Assembly (NCBI GenBank): GCA_022866195.1
Contig: JALHUF010000331.1
Location: 1 to 7,196 of the forward strand
Length of the DNA stretch: 7,196 nt
Source: Terriglobia bacterium
GTDB taxonomy: Bacteria; Acidobacteriota; Terriglobia; UBA7540
Direction: 5' to 3'
Below, one piece after another: positions 1-5,799 of the stretch; the first letter of the stretch is position 1, and every line of letters starts with the position of its first letter. The notes under the pieces were generated by a model. The model was given only the letters and a program-made list of their open reading frames with translations. It did no database searches and had not been told where the DNA came from. A program made the translations under genes and the position numbers.

Positions 1-2
1 AT

Positions 3-122
3 CTGAAAAAGTCTATAGCACGCCTCGAGAAGCGTCAAGGAAAGGCGCCGATCGCGCTTCCGGAAAGCTTGAAAGCTCACGCGGTCATTCAGCGATTGAC
101 CCGGCGCGAAGTGGCGGAGTAG
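3..122 (+). CDS. 3' end of an unidentified gene (partial, tentative)
   Basis: One reading frame is open from the left edge to a TAG at 120-122 and encodes 39 residues of a charged, probably helical C-terminus (begins LKKSIARLEKRQGK, ends RLTRREVAE). Its third codon positions are mostly G or C, as in the confirmed genes here. The alternative open frame has more A/T third positions, so this frame is preferred. No family is recognisable from so short a tail and no function is proposed. The 81 bp between its stop and the next ATG hold nothing but the next gene's ribosome binding site. It could also be a chance open frame. Confidence 0.35.
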   Translation: MKKSIARLEKRQGKAPIALPESLKAHAVIQRLTRREVAE

Positions 123-203
123 GCTTCACGGGAGTTCGGGCAGAGCAAACCACAGGCGGCTGATACCCGGCCCGCGAGGGATCGGAGAGGAAAGGAGTCA
201 GCA

Positions 204-1451
204 ATGACGGATTTCAATGTGGCCTGGGCGCGCGCGCAATTCCCCGCGCGGGCGCAGGAAGTGAATGGTCATCCGGCAGTCTTCTTCGACGGGCCTGGAG
301 GCACGCAAGTGCCCGAGCGCGTGATCGCCGCCATGTGCGACTACCTGGTGCATTCGAACGCCAACACGCACGGCGCGTTCTCGACCAGCCGGCGCAGCGA
401 TGAGATTATTGCCGGAGCGCACGCGGCCATCGCGGACCTGCTTGGCTGCGACGCAGACGAAGTGGTTTTCGGGCCCAACATGACCACGCTTGCCTTCGCG
501 CTCAGCCACGCCCTCGCGCGCGAACTGCGCGCCGGCGACGAAGCAGTGGTCACGCGCCTCGACCACGACGCCAACGTCGCGCCCTGGCAGGCGCTCGCGG
601 AGCGTGGCGCCGTGGTCCGCGCGGTGGACATCCGCGTCGAGGACTGCACGCTCGACATGGAAGACCTGGCGCGGCAGATTAATCCGCGGACACGCCTGGT
701 GGCCGTAGGCTATGCCTCGAACGCCGTAGGAACCATCAACGACGTGGCCGAGGCCGTCCGGCTGGCCCACGCCGTCGGTGCGATGGCCTTCATTGATGCC
801 GTGCATTATGCCCCGCACGGCTCAATCGATGTGCGCGCCCTGGACTGCGATTTTCTGGCCTGCTCACCCTACAAATTCTTCGGACCGCACACCGGCGTGC
901 TCTACGGCAAGCGCGAGCATCTGGCCCGTCTGCGTCCCTATAAGGTCCGTCCCGCTCTCGAGGAACTTCCCGGTCGCTGGGAAACCGGCACACAGAACCA
1001 CGAAGGCTTGGCAGGCGTCCGAGCGGCAGTTGATTATCTGGCGGAGCTGGGACGCCTTTGTTCGCCCGCGGCGACGACGCGCCGCGCCGCGCTCGTCGCA
1101 GCTTATGAAGCGATCCGCCGCTATGAGCGCGGCCTCATCCAGCCACTCATCGCCGGACTGCTGGAGATTCCGGGGCTGACTTTTTACGGAATCCGCGACC
1201 CGGCGCGCTTTGACCAGCGGACGCCGACAGTGGCCATACGCCTTGCGGGTCACACGCCGCGCGAGCTGGCAGACTTCTTCGGCACGCGCGGCATCTTCAC
1301 CTGGGACGGCAACTACTACGCGCTCAACCTGACCGAACGCCTCGGGGTCGAATCCACCGGCGGCCTGTTGCGCATCGGCTTGGTGCACTACAACACGGCG
1401 GAAGAAGTGGAACGGCTGCTCGGCGCGCTGAGGGAACTAACGCTGACGTAG
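204..1451 (+). CDS. Cysteine desulfurase-like protein (class V aminotransferase fold, VC1184 subfamily)
   Basis: This is a cytosolic PLP-dependent fold-type I enzyme of 415 residues, the usual length for the family. Visible landmarks are the NMTT phosphate-loop region (92-95), a His stacking on the cofactor ring in RLDHDAN (H121), the pyridine-binding Asp in FIDAVH (D198), the Schiff-base lysine in SPYKFFGPH (K224), the ETGTQ motif (260-264) and the carboxylate-binding Arg in LLRIGLVHYNT (R390). The cysteine loop of true SufS/IscS enzymes is absent: the equivalent stretch reads GIFTWDGNYYAL (363-374). This matches my recollection of the VC1184-type subfamily (TIGR01976), whose substrate is not known to me. 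Sulfur transfer from cysteine by the standard mechanism is therefore unlikely, and a lyase, epimerase or aminotransferase role is open. The start is supported by AAAGGAG at 191-197, six bases before the ATG. No suf, isc or other sulfur-mobilisation gene is adjacent. Confidence 0.9.
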   Translation: MTDFNVAWARAQFPARAQEVNGHPAVFFDGPGGTQVPERVIAAMCDYLVHSNANTHGAFSTSRRSDEIIAGAHAAIADLLGCDADEVVFGPNMTTLAFALSHALARELRAGDEAVVTRLDHDANVAPWQALAERGAVVRAVDIRVEDCTLDMEDLARQINPRTRLVAVGYASNAVGTINDVAEAVRLAHAVGAMAFIDAVHYAPHGSIDVRALDCDFLACSPYKFFGPHTGVLYGKREHLARLRPYKVRPALEELPGRWETGTQNHEGLAGVRAAVDYLAELGRLCSPAATTRRAALVAAYEAIRRYERGLIQPLIAGLLEIPGLTFYGIRDPARFDQRTPTVAIRLAGHTPRELADFFGTRGIFTWDGNYYALNLTERLGVESTGGLLRIGLVHYNTAEEVERLLGALRELTLT

Positions 1452-1469
1452 CTTTCGGAATGCAAAAGC

Positions 1470-1495
1470 CGCAGCCCGTCAGCCGACGGGCTGCG
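1470..1495 (+). terminator. Perfect 11-bp hairpin after the aminotransferase-like gene
   Basis: GCAGCCCGTC at 1471-1480 and GACGGGCTGC at 1485-1494 are perfectly complementary around a four-base AGCC loop, and a further C-G pair (1470/1495) gives an 11-bp GC-rich stem. It begins 18 bases after the stop at 1451. No T-run follows, so it is not a canonical intrinsic terminator. It may stall polymerase, protect the transcript end, or be a dispersed intergenic repeat. Confidence 0.5.
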
Positions 1496-1503
1496 CTACC
1501 TAT

Positions 1504-1539
1504 GGTGCTCACGCGGCAGGAGCACCGTAAGCGTGCTCC
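1504..1539. repeat. Alternating short inverted repeat with mutually exclusive hairpins
   Basis: GGTGCTC (1504-1510), GGAGCACC (1519-1526) and GTGCTCC (1533-1539) form a three-part structure. The central arm can pair with the left copy (7 bp, 9-base loop) or with the right copy (7 bp, 7-base loop), but not with both. The layout resembles short dispersed intergenic repeats more than a regulatory switch, since no gene start lies close behind it. It sits between the 1470-1495 hairpin and the promoter candidate at 1545-1573. Confidence 0.4.
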
Positions 1540-1544
1540 CCCGC

Positions 1545-1573
1545 TTGATTAGCTACCGTTGCGCGTTCATAAT
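1545..1573 (+). promoter_or_regulatory. Candidate sigma-70-type promoter for the CocE/NonD hydrolase
   Basis: TTGATT (1545-1550; 4 of 6 consensus bases) and CATAAT (1568-1573; 5 of 6) are separated by exactly 17 bases. Transcription would begin near 1580, about 50 bases before the ATG at 1629. The position argues against translation beginning at the in-frame GTG at 1533, upstream of this promoter. It is a sequence match only. Confidence 0.4.
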
Positions 1574-1628
1574 CCTGCTTCTTGCTGACGCGCGGCTAGG
1601 GCGCGGATCCAGACAGAACAGCGAGGTA

Positions 1629-3398
1629 ATGATGAACCGGCACAAGATCTTCTCACTGGCGCTTCTCTTTTGGGTGGCGGGGGCTGCGGCGCTGGCCGCC
1701 GAGCGCTATGAGATGACGATTGAGCGTGGCGTGGCGGTGAAGATGCGCGATGGCGTCATTCTGCGTGCCGACATCTACCGGCCCAAAGCGGATGGCAAGT
1801 TCCCCGTGCTGCTGCAGCGCACGCCTTACGATAAACGCGGCGGCGTGGATTTCGGTCTCAAGGCGGCAGCGCGCGGCTACGTGGCCATCATCCAGGACGT
1901 CCGCGGGCGCTACACCTCCGAGGGTGAGTGGTACCCGTTCAAGCATGAGGCGGAGGACGGCTACGACACGGTGGAATGGGCTGCCGCGCTGCCGTACGCC
2001 AACGGCAAGGTGGGGATGTTCGGCGGTTCCTACGTCGGCGCGACGCAGATGCTCGCCGCCATCGCCTCGCCGCCGCATCTGGCGGGCGTCTTCCCGGTAG
2101 TCACAGCGTCCAACTATCACGACGGCTGGACGTATCAGGGCGGCGCGTTCGAGCAATGGTTCAATGAATCGTGGACCTCGGGCCTCGCCCAGGACACGCT
2201 CAGCCGGCGCGCGCGAGAGAAATCGGGAGCCTTGCCGTGGATCTGGAAGTTGCCCCTCACCGCTTACCCGCTCCTCGAACTGGGCAGCGCGGAGGGTCTG
2301 GCGTCTTACTTCACCGACTGGCTTGCCCACCCCAGCTACGACGACTATTGGAAGCAGTGGTCGATTGAAGAGCAGCACGCGAAGGTTCTGGTGCCCGCTT
2401 ACCACGTGGGCGGCTGGTACGACATCTTTCTGGGCGGGACGCTGCGGAACTACGTCGGCATCAAGGCGCACGCCGGAGGCGACGCTGCTCGTCGGGGCCA
2501 GCGGCTGCTGGTCGGGCCCTGGTATCACGGGCGGTACGGCAGCAAGGTCGGCGAAGTGGATTTCGGTCCCGCGGCGCGTGGCGGCGCCGAGCGATTTGAT
2601 ATCGACGAACTGATGCTCCGTTGGTATGACTACCTTTTGAAGGGCATAAATAGCGGTGTGGAACGCGAGAAGCCGGTGAAGATCTTCGTTATGGGAGAAA
2701 ACGTTTGGCGGGAAGAAGACGATTGGCCCCTGGCGCGCGCGAAAACCACTCCGTACTACTTGCACTCGGGCGGCAACGCGAATTCCCTCCTCGGCGACGG
2801 AACACTCACGACCGAAGCGCCGCAGGCGGAGACGCCTGACCACTTCGTGTACAACCCCCTCGAGCCGGTCCCCACGCATGGCGGCGGCCTCTGCTGCGAC
2901 AACGAGAGCCTTGCTTCGGGGGCGTTTGACCAGCGCCCCGCCGAGGCCCGAGGCGATGTCCTGGTGTTCACCACCGCACCCTTCAAGCAAGACTTCGAGG
3001 TGACCGGGCCCGTCAGTCTCGAGTTCTATGCGAGCTCTTCCGCCGTGGACACCGACTTCACCGCCAAGCTCGTGGACGTCTGGCCCAACGGCTTCGCCCA
3101 AAACCTCAGCGACGGCATCCTGCGGGCGCGCTACCGGAACTCGCCGGAGAAGCCGGAGTTCATGAATCCGCGAGAGGTCTATAAGTTCACCCTCGACCTC
3201 TGGGCCACCAGCAATGTCTTCCGCGCGGGGCACAAACTGCGCCTGGAGGTCTCAAGCAGCAACTTCCCGCGCTTCGATCGCAACTTGAATACGGGCGAAG
3301 AAGTCGGCGGCGCCACCCGCCTGACGAAGGCGACGAACACCATCTATCACGACCGCGAGCGCCCTTCGGCTTTGGTTCTGCCGGTGGTGGCGCGGTAA
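1629..3398 (+). CDS. Exported CocE/NonD family serine hydrolase
   Basis: This is a 589-residue hydrolase of the CocE/NonD family (related to cocaine esterase, glutaryl-7-ACA acylase and X-Pro dipeptidyl-peptidases), which cleaves esters or amides through an acyl-serine intermediate. A signal peptide covers about residues 1-24 (basic MNRHK, a hydrophobic stretch, then ALAA before ER), so it is probably exported. The alpha/beta-hydrolase domain covers roughly 30-340 and includes a helical insert near 181-250. A beta-sandwich domain follows (about 370-589) with the family stretch DQRPAEARGDVLVFTT. The predicted triad is S134 in GGSYVG, D265 in GGWYDIF and H300 in GPWYHG, and Y67 in TPYDK matches the oxyanion tyrosine. 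ATG 1629 and ATG 1632 are adjacent. GAGG at 1623-1626 is better spaced for the second. An in-frame GTG at 1533 would extend the frame, but it precedes the likely promoter and would bury the signal peptide. The substrate cannot be read from sequence. Confidence 0.93.
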   Translation: MMNRHKIFSLALLFWVAGAAALAAERYEMTIERGVAVKMRDGVILRADIYRPKADGKFPVLLQRTPYDKRGGVDFGLKAAARGYVAIIQDVRGRYTSEGEWYPFKHEAEDGYDTVEWAAALPYANGKVGMFGGSYVGATQMLAAIASPPHLAGVFPVVTASNYHDGWTYQGGAFEQWFNESWTSGLAQDTLSRRAREKSGALPWIWKLPLTAYPLLELGSAEGLASYFTDWLAHPSYDDYWKQWSIEEQHAKVLVPAYHVGGWYDIFLGGTLRNYVGIKAHAGGDAARRGQRLLVGPWYHGRYGSKVGEVDFGPAARGGAERFDIDELMLRWYDYLLKGINSGVEREKPVKIFVMGENVWREEDDWPLARAKTTPYYLHSGGNANSLLGDGTLTTEAPQAETPDHFVYNPLEPVPTHGGGLCCDNESLASGAFDQRPAEARGDVLVFTTAPFKQDFEVTGPVSLEFYASSSAVDTDFTAKLVDVWPNGFAQNLSDGILRARYRNSPEKPEFMNPREVYKFTLDLWATSNVFRAGHKLRLEVSSSNFPRFDRNLNTGEEVGGATRLTKATNTIYHDRERPSALVLPVVAR

Positions 3399-3401
3399 TT
3401 G

Positions 3402-3479
3402 AAAGTGTAAAGTGTGAAGTTTGAGGGTTGAAGTGCATGTCGGCGGGTTTGAGACTTTACACTTTACCCTTTAGACTTT
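3402..3479. repeat. AT-rich inverted array of heptamer repeats
   Basis: Immediately after the hydrolase stop, seven-base units run along the plus strand from 3402: AAAGTGT, AAAGTGT, GAAGTTT, GAGGGTT, GAAGTGC. From 3479 backwards, the minus strand reads AAAGTCT, AAAGGGT, AAAGTGT, AAAGTCT. The two arrays face each other, so 3402-3420 and 3454-3472 are complementary at 17 of 19 positions around a 33-base centre. The AT-rich block contrasts with the GC-rich genes on both sides. It resembles the short heptameric tandem repeats found between genes in some bacteria. It could form a long imperfect hairpin after the hydrolase message. Confidence 0.7.
3449..3477 (+). promoter_or_regulatory. Candidate promoter for the PIG-L gene, inside the heptamer repeat
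   Basis: TTGAGA (3449-3454; 5 of 6 consensus bases) and TAGACT (3472-3477; 4 of 6) are 17 bases apart, predicting a start near 3484, about 20 bases before ATG 3505. Both boxes lie in the right arm of the heptamer array, whose AT-rich units could create such matches by chance. Confidence 0.28.
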
Positions 3480-3504
3480 TGCGCCCTGAAGAGTAGACAA
3501 ACCA

Positions 3505-4197
3505 ATGCCTGACACGATTCTTGCCATCGCTGCGCACCCCGGCGATGCCTTATTCACTATGGGCACCACGGTGGCGCAACACATCCGCAACGGCGGGCGT
3601 GGCGTTTTCCTCAGCCTCTCGCTGGGCGAGCGCGGCCACAAGACCATTCCGCCCAAGGAATATGGCGAGATGCAACGCGCCGCCACCGAAAAGGCTGCAA
3701 AAATCCTGGGCGCCGAGACTGCCTTCCTCACCTATCCCGACGCCGAGATTCCCCTGCATGACGAAGCGAGCTTCGCCGTATGCGACGCTATCCGGCAGTT
3801 CAAGCCTGCCCTCGTCGTGACCCACTGGAGCGGCAGTTGGCACAAGGACCACCAGAACTGCCATGCCCTTGTGCGCGACGCCCTCTTCTATGCCGGCCTT
3901 CCCGCCATCACACGCGAACGTCCGGCGCACTCCGTAGGCAAGCTCTTCTTTGCGGAAAACTGGGAAGACATGACCAACTTCCAGCCCGATACTTACCTTG
4001 ATATCAGCGCGGTTTACGATCGCTGGCTGGAAGCCTGCGCGGCCTTTCCCATGTGGCGAGGCGAGACGGGGTTTCGTTACCACGACTACTATCGGAGCCT
4101 GGCGGTCATGCGCGGCTGCCTGGGCGGCTTTCAATACGCTGTGGCGCTGATGTCGGACCCGGAACAGCGCTCGGCACGCGTTCGCTCGCTCTTGTAG
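3505..4197 (+). CDS. PIG-L (LmbE-like) family deacetylase with altered active-site motif
   Basis: This is a 230-residue protein of the PIG-L/LmbE family, zinc-dependent amidases that remove acetyl groups from N-acetylglucosamine-type substrates (for example MshB, BshB and GlcNAc-PI deacetylase). The N-terminal strand and loop ILAIAAHPGDALFTMG (5-20) and the later WHKDHQNCH (112-120) are the two family signatures. H11, D14 and H116 match the zinc triad. The position of the catalytic-base Asp (first D of the usual HPDD) is Gly13, encoded GGC. The region MQRAATEKAAKILGAE (56-71) is also typical. There is no signal peptide, so it is cytosolic. The ribosome site is weak: GAAGAG at 3488-3493, 11 bases upstream. 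Its stop codon (4195-4197) lies inside the GC-rich repeat at 4194-4247. Some PIG-L-fold enzymes such as the GalB-type hydratase also lack this Asp, so it may be a divergent hydrolase or hydratase rather than a dead enzyme. Confidence 0.88.
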   Translation: MPDTILAIAAHPGDALFTMGTTVAQHIRNGGRGVFLSLSLGERGHKTIPPKEYGEMQRAATEKAAKILGAETAFLTYPDAEIPLHDEASFAVCDAIRQFKPALVVTHWSGSWHKDHQNCHALVRDALFYAGLPAITRERPAHSVGKLFFAENWEDMTNFQPDTYLDISAVYDRWLEACAAFPMWRGETGFRYHDYYRSLAVMRGCLGGFQYAVALMSDPEQRSARVRSLL

Positions 4198-4247
4198 GGG
4201 CGCACCCGCGGGTGCGCCCCCGGGCGGACACCCAGGTCCGCCCCTAC
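4194..4247. repeat. GC-rich palindromic intergenic element between convergent genes
   Basis: The 54-bp element has three nested symmetries. Positions 4197-4220 are a perfect 24-bp palindrome with half-site GGGGCGCACCCG. Positions 4222-4229 (GGGCGGAC) pair perfectly with 4236-4243 around a six-base loop. The ends GTAGGGGCG (4194-4202) and CGCCCCTAC (4239-4247) are exact inverted repeats. Elements bounded by GTAGGGGCG and CGCCCCTAC are, from memory, a widespread class of dispersed bacterial intergenic repeats. Lying between two converging genes, it could act as a two-way transcription barrier, although there is no T-run. Its first bases supply the TAG stop of the PIG-L gene. Confidence 0.75.
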
Positions 4248-4252
4248 CGGGG

Positions 4253-5110
4253 TCAGTAGCGCGTTCCCGAAAGCGCCCCAATCACCGGCGCCTGAATTGC
4301 CAGCACCACCTGAATCTGCTGGTCCCAAACGGGCCATTCGTGCTTGCCGGGAATCTCGCGGTACTCGTAGGGAATCTTCAGTTGCGTCAGAAGCCGCGCG
4401 AATTCCCGATTCTCTTCCAGCAGGAAGTCCTCGGAGCCGATCGACAGGTAGATTTGCGGGCGAGCGTCGGCTGGCACCTTCTTCACCAGCTCGAAGGGGT
4501 CACTGGCGGCACGCGCGGGATTGTCAGCCGGGCCGAATACGCCATCGATCAATTTATCGAATTCCGCATCGTCGAGGGGCCGTTGCCGCCAGCGGGCTGC
4601 GGCCACTGCCCCGCTCAGGCTCGCCACGGCGGAAAACATCTGGGGGTACTTCAATCCCAGCTTCATGGCGCCGTAGCCTCCCATGGAAAGGCCGGCGATG
4701 GCGCGTCCGCTCCGCGAGGCGACGGTGCGGTAGTGGCTGTCCACGTAGGGAATCAAATCCAGGATGAGGAAATCCTCCCAGGCGAGGTTGGGGTCAGACG
4801 CACTGTTGGTGTAGAAACCGTTGTCGCCTTCGGGCATCACGATGATCTGATCGTAGCCGCGCGCGTATTGCGTCAAACGCGTGTAGCTCACCCAGGCGGG
4901 ATAGTGGTCGGTGTAGCCGTGCAGCAGGTAAAGCACGGGGTAGCGTCGCGCGGAGGTGGCATAGTCGCGAGGCAGAATGAGGTTGAAGCCCACGGTCGTG
5001 CCGCCCAGATGGGGGGCGGTCATCTCCACCGTCTCGTAGTCTCTTGCCGCGGCACCGCTGGCGAGTCCCACCAGCACGAGGAACTCAAGGGCAACAACGC
5101 TCTTGCGCAT
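4253..5110 (-). CDS. Exported esterase, alpha/beta-hydrolase (esterase D / PF00756 type)
   Basis: This is a 285-residue protein of the esterase D-like family, which includes S-formylglutathione hydrolases, feruloyl and acetyl-xylan esterases, Fes-type esterases and mycolyltransferases. An N-terminal signal peptide (MRKS, a hydrophobic stretch, then GAAA before RDYE; cleavage near residue 22) indicates export. Landmarks are YLLHGYTDHYPAW (61-73), the nucleophile S142 in GLSMGG, D228 in IGSEDFL and H257 in GKHEWPVW, which together form a complete triad. The single-domain length and exported location fit a carbohydrate-ester esterase better than a cytosolic formylglutathione hydrolase, but the substrate is uncertain. 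The start is well supported: read on the minus strand, GGAGG (5120-5116) lies five bases before the ATG. The gene converges on the PIG-L gene across the 4194-4247 repeat and diverges from the small gene at 5298. I found no convincing promoter for it in the 187-bp divergent spacer. Confidence 0.92.
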   Translation of the reverse strand: MRKSVVALEFLVLVGLASGAAARDYETVEMTAPHLGGTTVGFNLILPRDYATSARRYPVLYLLHGYTDHYPAWVSYTRLTQYARGYDQIIVMPEGDNGFYTNSASDPNLAWEDFLILDLIPYVDSHYRTVASRSGRAIAGLSMGGYGAMKLGLKYPQMFSAVASLSGAVAAARWRQRPLDDAEFDKLIDGVFGPADNPARAASDPFELVKKVPADARPQIYLSIGSEDFLLEENREFARLLTQLKIPYEYREIPGKHEWPVWDQQIQVVLAIQAPVIGALSGTRY

Positions 5111-5222
5111 GTCCCCCTCCAGAATTCGCGAAGATGGATATTTTCAGGTTTGGAGAGAATTAGCAACCAGATCGTGTTTGCCGCTAGACGAATCTGCACG
5201 TCGCAGCGGGCGCGGAAACGTA

Positions 5223-5251
5223 TTGAAACGTCGCGGGGAAGCGGGTAACAT
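5223..5251 (+). promoter_or_regulatory. Candidate promoter for the small hypothetical gene
   Basis: TTGAAA (5223-5228; 5 of 6 consensus bases) and TAACAT (5246-5251; 4 of 6) are 17 bases apart, predicting a start near 5258 and a leader of about 40 bases before ATG 5298. It lies in the spacer diverging from the exported esterase. Pattern match only. Confidence 0.38.
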
Positions 5252-5297
5252 TCAGGCTAACTTGAGGATGCAAGAACCGGAAAGAGGGAGAACGGTC

Positions 5298-5495
5298 ATG
5301 TCATTCGAAGAAGCTCTCGAATCACTGTCGAGGGATGAGCGTTTCAAAGCTACTGTGTACGCCATGAACAGCCTCCTGACCCAAAAGGGCGTATATTCGC
5401 CAGCGGAATTCGAACGCATGTTCACGGAGTGGGCGCAGAAGGAGCGCGAGGAGAAAGCGGCCAACAGCATCTCACTCCACGCCGCTCACCCTTAG
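5298..5495 (+). CDS. Small hypothetical protein (65 aa)
   Basis: This is a 65-residue acidic/basic, probably helical protein that begins MSFEEALESLSRDERFKA and contains LLTQKGVYSPAEFERMFTEW (27-46), then a charged tail (QKEREEK). There is no signal peptide, membrane segment or cysteine. I do not recognise a named family. The pattern 'long helix, QKG-x-x-S/T-x-x-EF, helix' recurs in many small helical proteins and subunits, so no function is assigned. The start is supported by GAGGGAG at 5284-5290, seven bases before the ATG. An in-frame ATG at 5268 would add ten residues but has poor ribosome-site spacing. The gene stands alone behind its own promoter candidate. Its stop overlaps the stop of the convergent Cys-rich gene by four bases. 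Confidence 0.7.
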   Translation: MSFEEALESLSRDERFKATVYAMNSLLTQKGVYSPAEFERMFTEWAQKEREEKAANSISLHAAHP

Positions 5496-5659
5496 CTTTT
5501 CTTCCTTGCCAGATCACTCCACTTCGGCCATTCACACTCGTTGCGGCGCTTGCCGCAGTGGGCGCCAACGTCGCACTGGGTGCATTTGCAGTTGCATTTC
5601 GGCGCGGGCCTCGGCGATTTCTCAGGGAGCTTTTCTGGTTTCCGTTTCACGGGGCGCAT
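5492..5659 (-). CDS. Lys/Pro-rich, Cys-rich mini-protein (possible metal binder)
   Basis: The 55-residue form starts at ATG 5659 and has a basic, proline-rich N-terminal half (MRPVKRKPEKLPEKSPRP) followed by the cysteine cluster CNCKCTQCDVGAHC (22-35) and a further Cys six residues later (C41). Six cysteines plus a histidine in about 20 residues suggest a zinc or other metal site. The half-basic, half-Cys layout looks designed, not like a chance frame, and I recall similar tiny hypothetical proteins in related genomes. The frame stays open upstream to GTG 5725 or TTG 5728, which would add about 22 residues containing a CSC. Those starts overlap the -35 box of the dehydrogenase promoter (5715-5720), so the shorter form is preferred. 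None of the starts has a convincing ribosome site. Its TAA overlaps the TAG of the opposing gene. Confidence 0.5.
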   Translation of the reverse strand: MRPVKRKPEKLPEKSPRPAPKCNCKCTQCDVGAHCGKRRNECEWPKWSDLARKKS

Positions 5660-5714
5660 TGTAGCCGAGGGCTTCGCGGCCTGGCAACTGCAGGCATCAG
5701 CATCGCGGCTCCGC

Positions 5715-5744
5715 TTGACACTCACCAAACCGCCCGATGATAAT
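5715..5744 (+). promoter_or_regulatory. Near-consensus sigma-70-type promoter for the aldehyde dehydrogenase
   Basis: TTGACA at 5715-5720 is a perfect -35 hexamer, and GATAAT at 5739-5744 matches 5 of 6 bases of the -10, with an 18-base spacer. Transcription would begin near 5751, leaving a leader of about 50 bases before ATG 5800. It is the best promoter match in the window. No operator-like symmetry is evident around it. Confidence 0.55.
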
Positions 5745-5799
5745 GACTCGCCGCAGCCGGGAATCGAAACCCCATCGCCATTCGCGCAAGGGAGGCTCT

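Noticed and set aside
198..818. 206-residue minus-strand frame opposite the aminotransferase-like gene
   Set aside because: Shadow of a confidently identified plus-strand gene. It is rich in Gly/Val/Arg/His with no recognisable motif.
1533..1628. N-terminal extension of the hydrolase from GTG 1533
   Set aside because: It would place 32 residues before a good signal peptide, starts inside a repeat and lies upstream of the likely promoter at 1545-1573.
1653..3233. Long minus-strand open frame opposite the CocE/NonD hydrolase
   Set aside because: It mirrors the codon pattern of a clear GC-rich gene on the plus strand, shows no recognisable domain and is rich in Arg/Val/His as expected for a shadow frame.
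3402..3479. Possible CRISPR or classical terminator reading of the AT-rich repeat
   Set aside because: Units are seven bases with no spacers, and the structure is an inverted array instead of a compact GC stem with a T-run.
4340..5248. 302-residue plus-strand frame opposite the esterase
   Set aside because: The minus strand encodes a complete esterase with triad, signal peptide and ribosome site. The opposing frame has low-complexity Gly/His/Val content and no family features.
5103..5297. N-terminal extension of the 65-residue protein from ATG 5103
   Set aside because: It overlaps the ribosome site and start of the divergent esterase and spans the promoter candidate at 5223-5251. A strong ribosome site sits directly before ATG 5298.
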